64,000 nt of DNA from Acanthococcus lagerstroemiae (Eukaryota; Arthropoda; Insecta; Hemiptera; Eriococcidae). The stretch spans positions 68,560,101-68,624,100 of the forward strand of contig CM063106.1 of the NCBI GenBank assembly GCA_031841125.1, in the 5' to 3' direction. A program made the translations under genes and the position numbers. The notes under the pieces are model-generated. The model saw only the letters and a program-made list of their open reading frames with translations. It was not told the DNA's origin and made no database searches. Of the stretch, positions 11,268 through 22,448 are shown piece by piece (the stretch's first letter is position 1; every line of letters starts with the position of its first letter).

Positions 11268-11760
11268 TAGGCCTGTCAAAAATCGATAATTTTCATTATT
11301 GATTATAATCGATTTTGAAGCAATTGTTATCCATTATAATCGATTAAAATCGGCAATTTTTCGTTTTTCCAAATTTTTGGTTGCACTGGACGAATGTTTT
11401 GCTTCTGTATTTGCTGTCAATTAGAATCCAAATTGAAATTCAAATATTTATGGTGTTACTTTTTGATAAGGGAAAATTTTGTGGGTAGGGCATGAAATTT
11501 TAGAATTCGAAAAATAAATCCTACTGATTTCTTAATTATCCTCTCAACTGGAACATTTTCTATGTTCAATTATTTCCTCACCAGAGAATGAAAAAAGAAG
11601 TTTTTTCAGTAATAATTCACTTTTTAGGCAATCAAGAGTCTGAGCTGCACTGCTTTATGAATTTTGCGAAAAATTGATTAAAATCGATAGTAAGTCTTCG
11701 TAATTGATAATCGTTAAGAAGGCTCGTTATCGACTATAATAGATTATTTTAACAGGCCTG
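11268..11760. mobile_element. hAT non-autonomous element, TSD GTCAGGAC
   Basis: The left end TAGGCCTGTCAAAAATCGAT and inverted right end CAGGCCTGTTAAAATAATC are terminal repeats. GTCAGGAC is exact at 11260-11267 and 11761-11768. Subterminal sequence at both ends is rich in ATCGATT and related motifs, probably transposase-binding repeats (inference). 493 bp, non-coding. Confidence 0.9.
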
Positions 11761-11963
11761 GTCAGGACCCATGCCTGCTGCTGTCAGCTGGTCGGAAGGT
11801 CATCAACATTAGCAATACTAACTTATATGTGTTGTGTTGTATGAGAAGGTAAAATTTTGATGGAATTGAGCAAAACTGGACTTAGTTAAAGTAAATCGTT
11901 CGTGCTGTAATTTCTGTAGCATTTCAGCTTCTTTTTTTCTCTGTGTGTAAAGTGTGTCAATTG

Positions 11964-11991
11964 ACAATTCCTTTCTTCTGTAGTCCAGAGC
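11964..11991 (-). repeat. Penelope-like element, inverted repeat left arm
   Basis: These 28 bases are the exact reverse complement of 12458-12485, and similarity continues for about 25 more bases with mismatches. In Penelope-like elements such inverted partial copies bound the coding part. Confidence 0.75.
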
Positions 11992-12149
11992 ACTTTCGGC
12001 TGTTATGCCATCTTCAGTGGAGTACCCTAACACTTCTCTCTTTGTCGTTCTGTACTTATAGTGGTGTGTAGTAGGTACCGTATAGTAAACCTGTTTGGTG
12101 TGTTCCTGTTGGTTGTCTGTGGTTGTGTAGTCTGACCAATCAGTGAGTC

Positions 12150-12457
12150 TTATGTTATTAATTGGAACTGGTTCTCGCTTTGGAAGTTAATTGCTGTGCT
12201 TATTAGGTTGTTTTGTTTCGTTTTTGCCTTTATTATCTCAAGTTGTGCTTTTAATTTTCTTTTTCTTGTGTTGTTTTCTATGTGTAGGATTTTGTGTTTT
12301 TCTGTCAACTTGTGGTTGTTGTGTCCGTGGCCGTTACAGTGCTTTCCAAAAAGCGATTTGTCATCCTTTAGCTTCCGTGATTTTTCATGTTCCTTTATTC
12401 TAGTTGTGAATTTTCTGCCTGTTTCTTCTATGTAAGTCATGTCACAGTGTTCGCAGC
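12150..12457 (-). pseudogene. Penelope-like element, GIY-YIG endonuclease C-terminus
   Basis: The minus-strand frame from about 12457 down to the stop at 12150 reads CEHCDMTYIEETGRKFTTRI followed by KEH and, further on, GKHCNGHGHN. This matches the C-terminal GIY-YIG nuclease of Penelope-like retroelements, where the usual motif is Y-I-G-x-T-G-R-x-F-x-x-R-x-x-E-H. The glycine of YIG is Glu here, while the following TGR and the Arg and Glu-His positions are kept. The reverse transcriptase that should precede it is absent because the sequence upstream switches to an inverted terminal segment at 12457/12458. The first ~13 residues of the open frame therefore come from that junction. It is a 5'-truncated, probably dead copy. 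Confidence 0.75.
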
Positions 12458-12530
12458 GCTCTGGACTACAGAAGAAAGGAATTGTAACTTGGCACACCCT
12501 ACATACAAAATGGACACAATTTCTTCTAAA
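12458..12530 (+). repeat. Penelope-like element, inverted repeat right arm
   Basis: Exact 28-base complement of 11964-11991, then a diverging extension. The arms enclose the nuclease fragment and its 3' untranslated region. Confidence 0.7.
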
Positions 12531-12654
12531 ATTAATTATGGAGTAAAATAGGAAACATCAAGTTGTGCGCATAAGAGAAATTTTTGATTCTTCAGCGCAG
12601 TATTGCCTTTTTCCAAACAAACCCTTCAGACACATGAATTTTAAAATATTTGTT

Positions 12655-13335
12655 TTAGGCTCTTTAAGATTATGTTACGACTCAATACTATGTTGGGACT
12701 CGTTAGGACTATGTTAAAGACTGATGTAAGACAATTCAAGACTCTTTAAAATTGTTATTATATTTCTTAGTCTCTCAACTAGTGGGGTCTGGTTGACCGA
12801 GTGGATACCACGCTGGTCTCGAATCCGGAGGTCCCAGGTTCGAGCCCTTGTAGCAACTCGCTACATTTCGACCTAGGCCGGGTTTTCGGTAAGATGAGAA
12901 GAGGGTTAAAACAGCCCTAACAGCCTGCCCGACGTCTCTGAAGTAATGTTCGAAAGGGCGGATTTTAGGGCTCGGGTTGAGAGTAAAATAAAAGAGTCTC
13001 TCGACTAGTAGGTTGCGCCTCTCTACTTATCTGTCTTTTGTGCTAATCTTTTCATTTCTGAAAAGGATTTATACTTTGTATGATTCGTTATCTGCTCCTC
13101 ATAGCTCATTCTTTGTCCCTCTGGCAGTAATAACAATATCCCGGGATGTCTTCTACTATGACCTATCATTCTAACTCTTCTCTTTACAATTATATTGCAA
13201 ATTTATCTTTCTTTTCTTATATTCGCCTCAATACCTCCACATTACTGATTTCTTGAGACTTCGGACTATATTAAGACTTATTAATACTCTGTTAATGCTC
13301 ATTAGAGTCAGCTAAGATTCAAAAAGACTCTTTTT
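12655..13335. repeat. Degenerate AGACT/AAGACTC array, split by a SINE
   Basis: From 12655 to 12783 and again from about 13250 to 13335 the sequence is a string of short AGACTNTTTAA-like words (gactctttaaaat, ggactatgttaaagact, agacttattaatact). The middle is occupied by the SINE at 12784. Related arrays lie at 24455, 27060, 34557 and 35895. Confidence 0.6.
12784..12994 (+). mobile_element. tRNA-derived SINE, family A, with 15-bp TSD
   Basis: A box TGACCGAGTGG and B box GGTTCGAGCCC lead the same body as the copy at 1905. The target duplication is AGTCTCTCAACTAGT at 12769-12783 and AGTCTCTCGACTAGT at 12995-13009, one mismatch in 15. It inserted into the AGACT array. Confidence 0.9.
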
Positions 13336-16300
13336 TAGCAGATCCCTATCCAACTCGCGAGTCCATCACACAGGGGTGTAGTTGAGAATATGAAATGGGG
13401 AACTTAAAACTGCTAAATTCCTTGGCAAAACCTACAAGTCTTGCGATCGGTGCACGTCTCTGGGAACTTGTCTCTGCTTCGACAAAGTTGTTACTTTCCC
13501 TGAATCTTTTTCTGTCCAATTTGCTTGAAGTTGAGAAAAACCTCACGCACCTTGTCAGATTTTGTATCGCCTGTAAAGGCTCTATATCGTACCTCCTACA
13601 TGTAGAATTTCTCAATACTACTCTCGTGTCTGGACTTCTAAGTGCAGAAAAATGGCAAAATTTTAGCGTTGCTTAATCGGATAAGTAAACAGGATTACGG
13701 CCGCGATTATTACAGACGACGAAATTTGTGCACGCAATTTCTGTATTTGGCGAAATCAGGTTTAATGGTTGTGTGCGGGTACGGCTCTGTTCACTTTTTT
13801 TCTTTCTTTTTGAAAACGTTTTGAGCGATTAAATTCAAGGTTAACAATTACAGTGTACGCACTGGGATGAGGCGTGCTCATAAAAATATGCCGTTGACAC
13901 TTGACCAGTTTTTGAACCGCGTTCGCTAATCCAGAAATAAATGTGGAAATTTCTTGGAATGGGTTCGCGTGTACACTCTCGTCACTCGCGTTCCTTTTTG
14001 CTTTCATTCGTCATAGTTTGTGATATGAGTCAAAGGAAATTACTCCAGCGCGAGAGGAACGTGATATCGCATATTTATCGTTTGAACTTGAGATCTAAGG
14101 TCAGACTATCTATGGTCGCGAAAGGAAGGTAGAAGAGCGAACCCTAGTTGTGGCCTGTTCATTACTGACGAGGGATATCTTTTGCTGCTGTTTTAGTGGT
14201 GAGAAAGACCTGCGTGTTAGTATAGGTTAAGCAATGACAGATTTACCTTTGTGCTAAAGTGTGCTTAAGCATAGAGCAGTAAAATTTTGAGGGTGGCAAA
14301 ATTCAGGGGTAAAATGGAAAACGAATGAGATGGATGTAAAATTTGTTTCACCTAAGCAAATTAACACACCGCGGCAAATCAGGTAAATAATCTGGTCTTG
14401 AGGCATAAGGAGCAGGGAAATTATGAATCATGGTGAGAACTGATACGATTGAAATTATTTAGGAGAAGTCGCAAGTCCTGCTCGAAAGTTCCTCAATACC
14501 CTTTCAAGATTGGGGAAGTTGATAAATACTTCTTGGATAATAAGTTCGTTATGAACGATTTTAATTTCCGAGTTATTGATAAGTGAATTAAATATCTGTC
14601 TTTATACAGACCTAGCTTCTTTCTTCCTAATACTCAGAATCTGAAGGAGCAGTCAGAAAGTCATCATGACTGAGTCGTGATACTTCCTCCCGTCTGTGCC
14701 TCCACTCTCTATTCGGGTGAATTCCAACCATCAGTGAGGAAATTTGATAGTCTGTCGGAAAAATTAAGTAGTGGGTAGCTTTTTTGTTCTGCCTATCAAC
14801 TGAAATTTTTCATCAAATAGAAAGACATTCGTCTATCGCATCGTCAGTCAGACGGACGATAGGTAGACAACCGAAGTGATCATTGCTTCTAACAGATGTG
14901 AAGCGAGTTTGCCGAGGGGGTTGGGTCGTGAAAGTCCAGGGGTGAGGCCCCTTAGTCTTGATTGGAATGGTTTTCATAAGCTGGTGTTAGGTTGTAGAGC
15001 ATTCTTCGCCACTGTGTCTACGCCTATTTGGTATTAAGAGCTCCTTCAAATTAACCGTCATAATATTTTGATCCACAACTCTGTATACAGATTGTTCTAA
15101 GATGCTGAGATATTTCTAAGGTATACTTTGATTTTTAAAACACATTCCTCTTAACAGTTGTGGTATAAAATATTCGATGTATCTCATTATATAAAGGTTC
15201 CTTTATTTTTTGGTTCCTTCTCAGAAGACAAAAGAGTAGTAAATATGAATGTCTGAGGGTTTCCTACGAACTTTATTTAGGTTTCAGAGTATTTTTAAAG
15301 TACATCTTACTCAGATGCTTGTACAGTCGCTTATTGTGACCAATCTTAGCGATAGTAGCTCGGTTATTCTATTTTAGATCTTGACGAAGGGATGCCTCAA
15401 TACTTGAATCCTGGCTGAATCTGCTGGTGATTTAGTTATAGTGTCACCTGCGTCAGTCATTAACTTTTCTAAATCTCATGCTACGTATCAAATCTCAAAT
15501 GTCAACGTGATCGAATCATGGAAAAATCTCCTTTAAGGCATTAATCATTTGTAATTAAAAAATACGATATTGCTTAACCGTGTCAATTAATGCCAAATGG
15601 TTATGCAAGAAGCTAAAATTGAATGTATTTCAGTATTTCGTGTCGCCATTACTCTGAAGGAGAGGGGGGATGTACTGAGGTATTTTCAAATGTATAAAAG
15701 AATAATATTACATGTGTGACATTAATTTAATGGGATAATGAATTTACAAAATTCAAATAGCGATTGAACCGTAGATAATGAATTCCTGGTGCCGTTTATT
15801 ATCCACTCTGCAATCGTTATTTTAAATTGTGGTATGCGTTATACCTACTTGGTATTTTTTTCCATTTCATTATTTAAAGGAGTCGAAAAATTCCGAATGT
15901 TATATCCCAATTTACGAAGTAATTTTTCTCACGAAATATGAGCATCAAGCTTTCCAGGCGACCTTCTGCCTTTGAAATTAACCAGCGAATTGGAAAATCT
16001 ACGTAATTTCAGAGTACTCGCTGTTCCCTTTCGTGGTGGAAAAACAATTAATTTTTTCCCTTTTATGTTGGTAAAATTTGGCTCCCGGAGTATAGTCAAG
16101 TCTGCTTTCATAAGTAAAAATACAACATCAGCTCCTCTGATTCTTATAACTCCAGTGAGTTAGTGTTGTTCATGTCTTAACCTATAAGACTTTTGGAAAG
16201 ATTCGCTCAAAAACTTGATTAATAAGATTTGTCGGTACGACTTGAAATCAATAAAACGGCACAAAACAGGGGAAATATTGTTTCAAAATTTAACCGACGT

Positions 16301-16620
16301 CTTCTCGGTAATTTTCATAATACTTTCAATTGAGGGTATGTGGAATAGAGTTTCTTTCTTTAATTTTTTGTGGGGAGTGATACTGAAATATTTATTTTTT
16401 AATTTGTTTGAACATTTGCAGAGGGAGGAGGGCAACTGCCTCCATTAACCTTTCGGATCCCGTCACTGACTCTCAGTTGAGGGTCGTAGTTATGGGACCG
16501 CCCTTCACCAAATTGGTTTACTTCTGTTGCAAACTTTAGCCACGTTGCCTCCAGAGAGAAATTCTGTCTTATACACGTACCTACTTTGGTCCACTTCCTT
16601 TCACCCCAAGTGATACAATA
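13336..16620. other. Long spacer, no recognised gene
   Basis: Several ORFs of 60-93 codons overlap on both strands around 13346-14132, but none shows a domain, codon structure or splice context that I can support. The remainder is AT-rich. Confidence 0.4.
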
Positions 16621-16775
16621 GATGATGCTTACCAATTTTCAGCTTCCAACTATATTTTTCTGTGGAAAATACTTGAATTGATCAGATTGATTTTTTTTTT
16701 GATTCTTCAATTTTATGGCTGTCCCCTCCTCACGATGCTCCAAGCTTACAAAACAATGCCAAATCAATTAAACTT
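16621..16775 (+). repeat. Diverged direct duplication, copy 1
   Basis: The string gatgcttaccaattttcagc to caaatcaatta recurs with many changes at 17104-17252, about 481 bp downstream. Order and spacing of submotifs are preserved (tttcagcttcc, gctccaagctt / gcaagctt, caaatcaat). Confidence 0.65.
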
Positions 16776-16923
16776 TAATGACGTAATATTGGATAACGTT
16801 ATCGCAAACCTTATTTCTTTGTATCTCTTCCTCCCCCCACCCCATCCCCTGTTAACTTGGATTTTCAGTTAAGATTCCAGGTAATATAAAATTATTTAAT
16901 GATTCCTTCTCACTTCGTGGAGC

Positions 16924-17012
16924 GTATGGCGATGCATGGATGCCAAATTGGCTTTTCAGACACCACATCCTGGGTCCCGGAAATTACCTGTTCGAGTATC
17001 GTATCAGTGACT
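16924..17012 (-). mobile_element. 3'-end remnant of R1-like LINE
   Basis: The block starting gcgtatggcgatgcatgg and ending near cgagtatcgtatcagtgact aligns to 39009-39080 of the larger R1-like copy. It lies between the two duplicated blocks. Confidence 0.55.
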
Positions 17013-17103
17013 AGAGGGACGTTCATGACTCCTCAAGACTGAAAAAACATATTTTTTCACGTATTCTTTGATGTTTTTTTAATATTGACTCTCTCGTACT
17101 ATA

Positions 17104-17252
17104 AATGATGTTCACCAGGTTTCAGCTTCCCTGTTTATTTATATGGCAATGTTCCTAACTAGCTGGATTGTAATTTTTGACCTTTCAATTTTTCTAGCTC
17201 GTCTCCTCTCTCCTTGATACTGCAAGCTTGTAAACAAGTGACAAATCAATAT
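17104..17252 (+). repeat. Diverged direct duplication, copy 2
   Basis: Partner of 16621-16775. Confidence 0.65.
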
Positions 17253-18569
17253 CTCTATTTGTGGAGAATTGAAAGGTTCAAAGACATAAGGACACGTGGT
17301 ATCGTGATAGGATAAAATTGGAAAAATTTTAACTACTTTTGAACATCCCCCCCTCTCCTCATTGCTATTTTCGGTCTAGGTTGGAACTAGTATAAAATCC
17401 AGTTAGTGACTCTTGAAGAACAAATTATGGAATTACGAGATGCCTTTTAGAAAATGCAATAAGTGCATAATGCTGAATTATTCAGAAAATACAAAATACA
17501 TACAATCTTTAAAAGACTCAGTTTTGATTTTTTCCTTCAATTTTTGACAAAAGCTGGTTTCAACCTTAGTGGCTTTGATCTAGGAATTTCATTTTTAAAA
17601 CTAAAATATTCGAAAAAATATAAGCTGAAGAAAACTTCCGAAAATTAAATTTCTTGCATTTTGGAATTGCAATATGTAGCGAATGGACATACTGCGTTTT
17701 GGTGAATAATTTTTTCATTGGCAACAACTGTCATAACGTGAAGGTAAATACCATTTTTTTGCAATTTCGTGAAGAGATATTGATGATTTGAGGGTTTCAT
17801 CACTTGATTTCGGAAAAAATGCACTTTCTGTGTTTTGGAAATGAGTTTTTCATTAGCAAATATTAGGATCATAAGAAAGAAAATGTTTTATTTTAGGCAA
17901 TATTTTACCCCCCTGTTGGCAAGCCCAATTCGGTTCAGGGGAGCAATTAAGATATAGGTAACAAGTTACAATAGATATGTGTAATATTGAAAAACAAAAA
18001 ACAAAAAAAAAAAAACACGGATGATACATAGTTGAGCCAGCAGCTCAGAACACTACTACCACCACTGGCGTTCACCCCCTCCCCCGATGTCAGTCCCCCA
18101 CACACACATACACATACCATCCATACAAGATCCATGCTTCCAGGTCCACAATTACTCAGCCAGGCAATAATCGATTCATTCACACTTAATCAGAAATAAT
18201 TTTTAATTTCTTAGGATTTAGTTTAAGAGAGAAAAGATTGAAGTTGATAGTATTTGGTATATTTAGTTTTCAAAATTTCATCTTACGGAAAGTTTTTATC
18301 TGGTCTCTCCTGCGTATTGGATCTAAGCATTATATACTCTCATGTGTACTTCTGAAAAAAGCGGAATTTTTATAAATTTTTGTTTTGTGTAGGGTAACCG
18401 AAATATGTTATTAACACAGCCTGAAAGTCTTGGTATATTTAATGGAATTTTAACAAGTAGGTTCGAGTCCATGATTTGAGAAGTTAACAAGAATGACCTT
18501 TGCCACTTTTCAACGTGTTTCAAACGATTGGATTTGGTAGAGCTCTCAAGTAATAATTCAATTAGGTTA
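17253..18569. other. AT-rich spacer with an outlying tandem-repeat unit
   Basis: 17745-17850 contains a partial, diverged unit of the tandem repeat that starts at 19030 (gagatattgatgatttgaggg). An A-run near 18000 and a CA-rich stretch near 18100-18120 are present. No gene. Confidence 0.45.
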
Positions 18570-18887
18570 CAGAGATGTACCGAAGAGTTTTTCAGGTGTG
18601 GTGTGTGTGGGGGGGGGGAACTGTGAAAGTCCCAACTAACTCAACTCTCAGAATTCCCAAGTATCAAAGCAAAAGAAAAAAAAACTACTTATGACCTGTT
18701 GGATTTTTCCAACTGACTTAACTCAAAATTCCCAAGTGTCAAAACCAAAGAAGAAAAAACCTTTTGCTTTGTTGAATTTTTGCAACCCGCCTGACTGAAA
18801 TGGTAAATTTTCCCGACTGCTGAGTAAAAAATTCCTACGGGGGGGGGAAGTTGTCTCCCTCCCCCATCCCCTATCGGTACGTCCCTG
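18570..18887. mobile_element. hAT MITE, reverse copy of the 4002 family
   Basis: The left end CAGAGATGTACCGAAGAG and the inverted right end CAGGGACGTACCGATAGGGG match the family at 4002, in opposite orientation. The flanks ttaggtta and acaggtta share 6 of 8 positions, an eroded duplication. Confidence 0.8.
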
Positions 18888-19550
18888 ACAGGTTAGCTGA
18901 ATGGGATGGTTTTTCAATTGTTTTTCATGTAAGACTTGTAGAAATTTGTCTTAAATTTTTTCAACCGACAAAGTCAGTTTTTTTTTTTTTTTTGTAGCAG
19001 GGATATTGTTTTTCATTTTGCAATTCAGCAAAAAGATATTGATGAGTTGGGGGTTCTATCATCTGAATCTGAAAAAAAATACATTGTTTTTGAAATTTAT
19101 TCTTCAGTTTATCTTCATAGAAAATTGAATTTTCGAAGTTCGAAAGTGACAGTAACAGTTAAGGCTCCAGACCATAGTAAGCTTTTGATTTTGTTATTTG
19201 ATATTCTGCATCTTTTATAGTTTTGCTCCAAAATTCAACTCTCGAGGCTTACATGACATCCGGACTCAAAAGAATTTTTGTCCTTCCGTACCTTACTGTA
19301 AACGGTTATGCCAGCTCTTCTGAATACCATAATTACGGGTAAATGAGAAGGAGGAAAGATATCGATGAGTTGGGGATTCCATCATCTAAATCTAAAAAAA
19401 AAAAAACAGATTCATTATTCTTTTGAGATTTATTTCTCAATTCATCTTCATAGAAAATTAATTTTATAGATGTTCAAAAGTAACAGAAATGTTTCAAGAC
19501 TCCAAACCATAGTAAGCTTTTTATTTTGTTCTTTAACTTTGTGTATCCGT

Positions 19551-21133
19551 CAGGGGTGGAGACTTTCGTGTCGCGCATGTCGCGCTTGCGACATGTGAGA
19601 TTGCCAAAAATTTGTCGGACCCCAGAAAAAAGCTTTTCTTCCCAATTTTTCCAATCGTAGTGAAATAAAAAGAAAACCACTTTTATGGTTGAACAGCGAA
19701 ACCTATTGGTATGTTACACAACTATATCTAGGTGAATTTAGCACTTGATGTAAAAGTTCAATTTCTGGCGAAATTAGGTGCGTTCACTATTGCTGGGCTC
19801 TCTTGCTGACCTATTGGGGATTTACTTCACACGGGTACGGGAAGGAGCACTCACAGACTAGAGCAATGGAAGCTTAAAAATACCAATGAAGTCGAAATAT
19901 AGCCTATCCGCTTACCGCTGAAATTAATGCCACTTGATGTGGTCTCCTCCATCCGTCGTTGTGACTAAACGGGTACGGACCTGGTTTCTCCTAATCTACA
20001 GCTTAGCGATGTATATACTGATGTACAGGAGACAGGAGGTTGGAGTCTCTGCCCTCTGTTTGGTGCTACAGTCCACCTCAAAGTCCGAGCAGGATGTAAC
20101 GGGCACAATAAAATTGATGCCCGTCAGTCTCATACAGAGAGTGAGGGCTTCTCTAGTACATAAGACTAATAACGCTGTAGGAACTTACTACGCGATTTGA
20201 TGTGTCAAAGGTAGCCTAAAAGGGGAGGTTCAGAGTGGGTCCCTCTAGAGTCTAAAATTCTCAGGGTGCCTCGGAAACCCGGAGGTGTCCCTGAAGGAGG
20301 CGATTCTAGGACACTGCTTTGGAGTGCCAAACCATGACCCCCTACAATACCCTCGGTTTACTCTGAACTATCGAACAAGTCTATTGAGCGGGGAGACCAA
20401 GGCGACGAACTCAAGATGGACGAACCTAAGATGCTGAGTTCAGAGACGAAACTTGACTTTGGGGGGGGGGGAGTGGAGAAGGAAAATTTGCCGAAAAATA
20501 TTTTTTGAGAACTAAAAATTCGCCGACCAATTTTTTTATATTTGAAAATTTGCTGATTTTTTAATCAAAATATTTTTTAATTTTAAAATAAACAAACAAA
20601 CAAACGTGCTTAGAAAATGAAAAATTTAAATGAACAGTTTCAAAATTTGCCGACTGCCAAATTATTGGAGGTGTTTCTACCCCCACCCCCCTCCATAGTT
20701 TCGTCCCTGCAAATGCAGATTGGAACCTTATTCCCCAAGCACTCACATTTGCGCACACGAGCACACCTTAGTCTGGGAGGGTAAGGTGGAAGGATGTTAG
20801 GAATACTTGAGAGGAACAGACAACTTCCTTTACACATCAAGGTGGTCGTTATTTACTCTTGGTGATATTTTTTTCTGAATTTCCTCTGATTCGTCTCCTA
20901 AATTGGTTCCAATAAAACCAAAAGAAAAGAAAGAAAAAAAAAAGAAATAAATCTTTAAAGTTTTAGATCGATTGTTTTAGGGGAATCCGTGCAACAAGTT
21001 CCCTTTCGTTTTTAAGGAAAAAATGGAAAAATACTATTTCTTGAAATTGTCAAGGGGATGGCGGTCTAGCCCTCCCCCCCCTTAACGATTGAAACTTTGC
21101 GACATATGGGAAAAATCTAAGTCTCCAGCCCTG
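19551..21133. mobile_element. hAT non-autonomous element, 1.58 kb, TSD GTATCCGT
   Basis: It opens CAGGGGTGGAGACTT and closes, inverted, as CAGGGCTGGAGACTT. GTATCCGT is exact at 19543-19550 and 21134-21141. Internal ORFs (for example 88 codons at 19934-20200) resemble nothing I recognise. A second element with CAGRGACGAAACT ends sits inside at 20441. Its insertion site is independently shown by the uninterrupted first tandem unit. Confidence 0.9.
20441..20709. mobile_element. Nested hAT-like MITE
   Basis: Ends CAGAGACGAAACTTGACTTT and, inverted, CAGGGACGAAACTATGG, each followed inwards by a G-run. No matching 8-bp flanks were found, so the exact limits are less certain. Confidence 0.6.
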
Positions 21134-21284
21134 GTATCCGTTATATTTTTACTCCCAAATTCGACTCTTTGAGTCTTACGCGACATCTGCACTCAAAAGA
21201 CTATTCTGTTCCTTCCCTACCCTACTGTAAATGGTTATGTTGGCTTCTTTGAATGCCGTAACTACGGGGTAAATGGGAGGGGGA

Positions 21285-22024
21285 AGATTCGGAATGAGCG
21301 TGAAAAATTCTCCTAGCAGTTATATAGATCAGATTTCAAGCCATGTTTTGGATTTCCGAGACTGACAGTGTCTGTCCAGTTTCCATCATCAGCCCATATC
21401 TCCTCTTTTCTGACAGCATCGGTTGCGTGGCAAATCGCAGACATCGCATCGCCATTGGAAATCCCATTTCGTTGTGCAGACGACTTGACCTCGAAACAAG
21501 ACAGGACGGCCGACTTGGCGAAAATTAATGACAGAATTTACTCGATTTTGTTATATAATCTGAAATTCGTGAACCGCGAAATGCATACTAAATACCCAGC
21601 CAGCGATATTGCGCTCAATGCGAAATGCAATCGCATCCCTCGAATTATTCGGGCCACCGTTACATCACGCCGCCGCGATGATCTTGACCTATTTTGTCTA
21701 ACTGTAACCGAATTAACGTTGTGTTTTTTTGTTTTTTTTTTTTTTGGGGGGGGGGGATAAAAGAAGAAATTCCTAAAACCGTATGGCAGAAAAAAGAAAC
21801 AATTATTGTTAAACAAAAATTATTACAATTGATTTCAATAATATTTTCGTATTTTCGCACGTTAAAGTGTGCTAACCGGTTGTGGTCATCGACCCCGGAG
21901 CACATATACGCGATTACTGTATTATTTTTTAAAATGTGTACGTACTAAATGCGATACAATGTTAGTAGGGAAAAAATGATCTGATAAGACCATGTCGTTA
22001 AATTGAGGAAAGAGAGGGAAATAA

Positions 22025-22059
<35 letters not shown>

Positions 22060-22448
22060 TGAACTTGAAATACTCAACAATAAGAGTGCCCGATAACGAC
22101 AAATTGGCGAAATATGTACACACCTCGTACGCTTCTTATCGTTCGAATTTTTACAATTTGTGTGTATACGTAGAATGTCACGCGTGAAGGACATTTCACG
22201 GCGAGCATATTAGGTAAATTTTTTCGGCGTTGGAAAGGTCTTGACATGCATGTTGCGTGACCTGCGTACCGAAGGAGTTGTGGATGGAGAAACGAAAAAG
22301 GAAAATTCCTTCGCTGGAGTTCTTTGATCTTGCCATCTACCGTACGCCGTCTTTGGTTTCGGTTGCACGGAGTTTGAATCGATGGATGTTCATTGGTTCG
22401 GCAGCACCAACGTTTAACAAAAAAAACCGAATTTACTTCGTAAAATGT
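21285..22448. other. Spacer with microsatellites
   Basis: A T-run then G-run at about 21724-21757 and a CT dinucleotide array at about 22029-22056. The longest plus-strand ORF here (21368-21760) reads into the T/G homopolymers and is not credible as a gene. Confidence 0.5.

Larger units (their letters stand above)
19030..21284 (+). repeat. Two tandem ~330-bp units, second split by a transposon
   Basis: Unit one is 19030-19355. Unit two is 19356-19550 continuing at 21142-21284. Shared landmarks include aaagatattgatgagttggg, catagtaagctttt, the cttacatgacatccggactc / cttacgcgacatctgcactc pair, and cgggtaaatgagaagg / ggggtaaatgggagg. The interruption is the element at 19551. Confidence 0.8.

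Noticed and set aside
21368..21760. 130-codon plus-strand ORF
   Set aside because: Ends by reading a T-homopolymer (poly-Phe) and G-run (poly-Gly); no domain.
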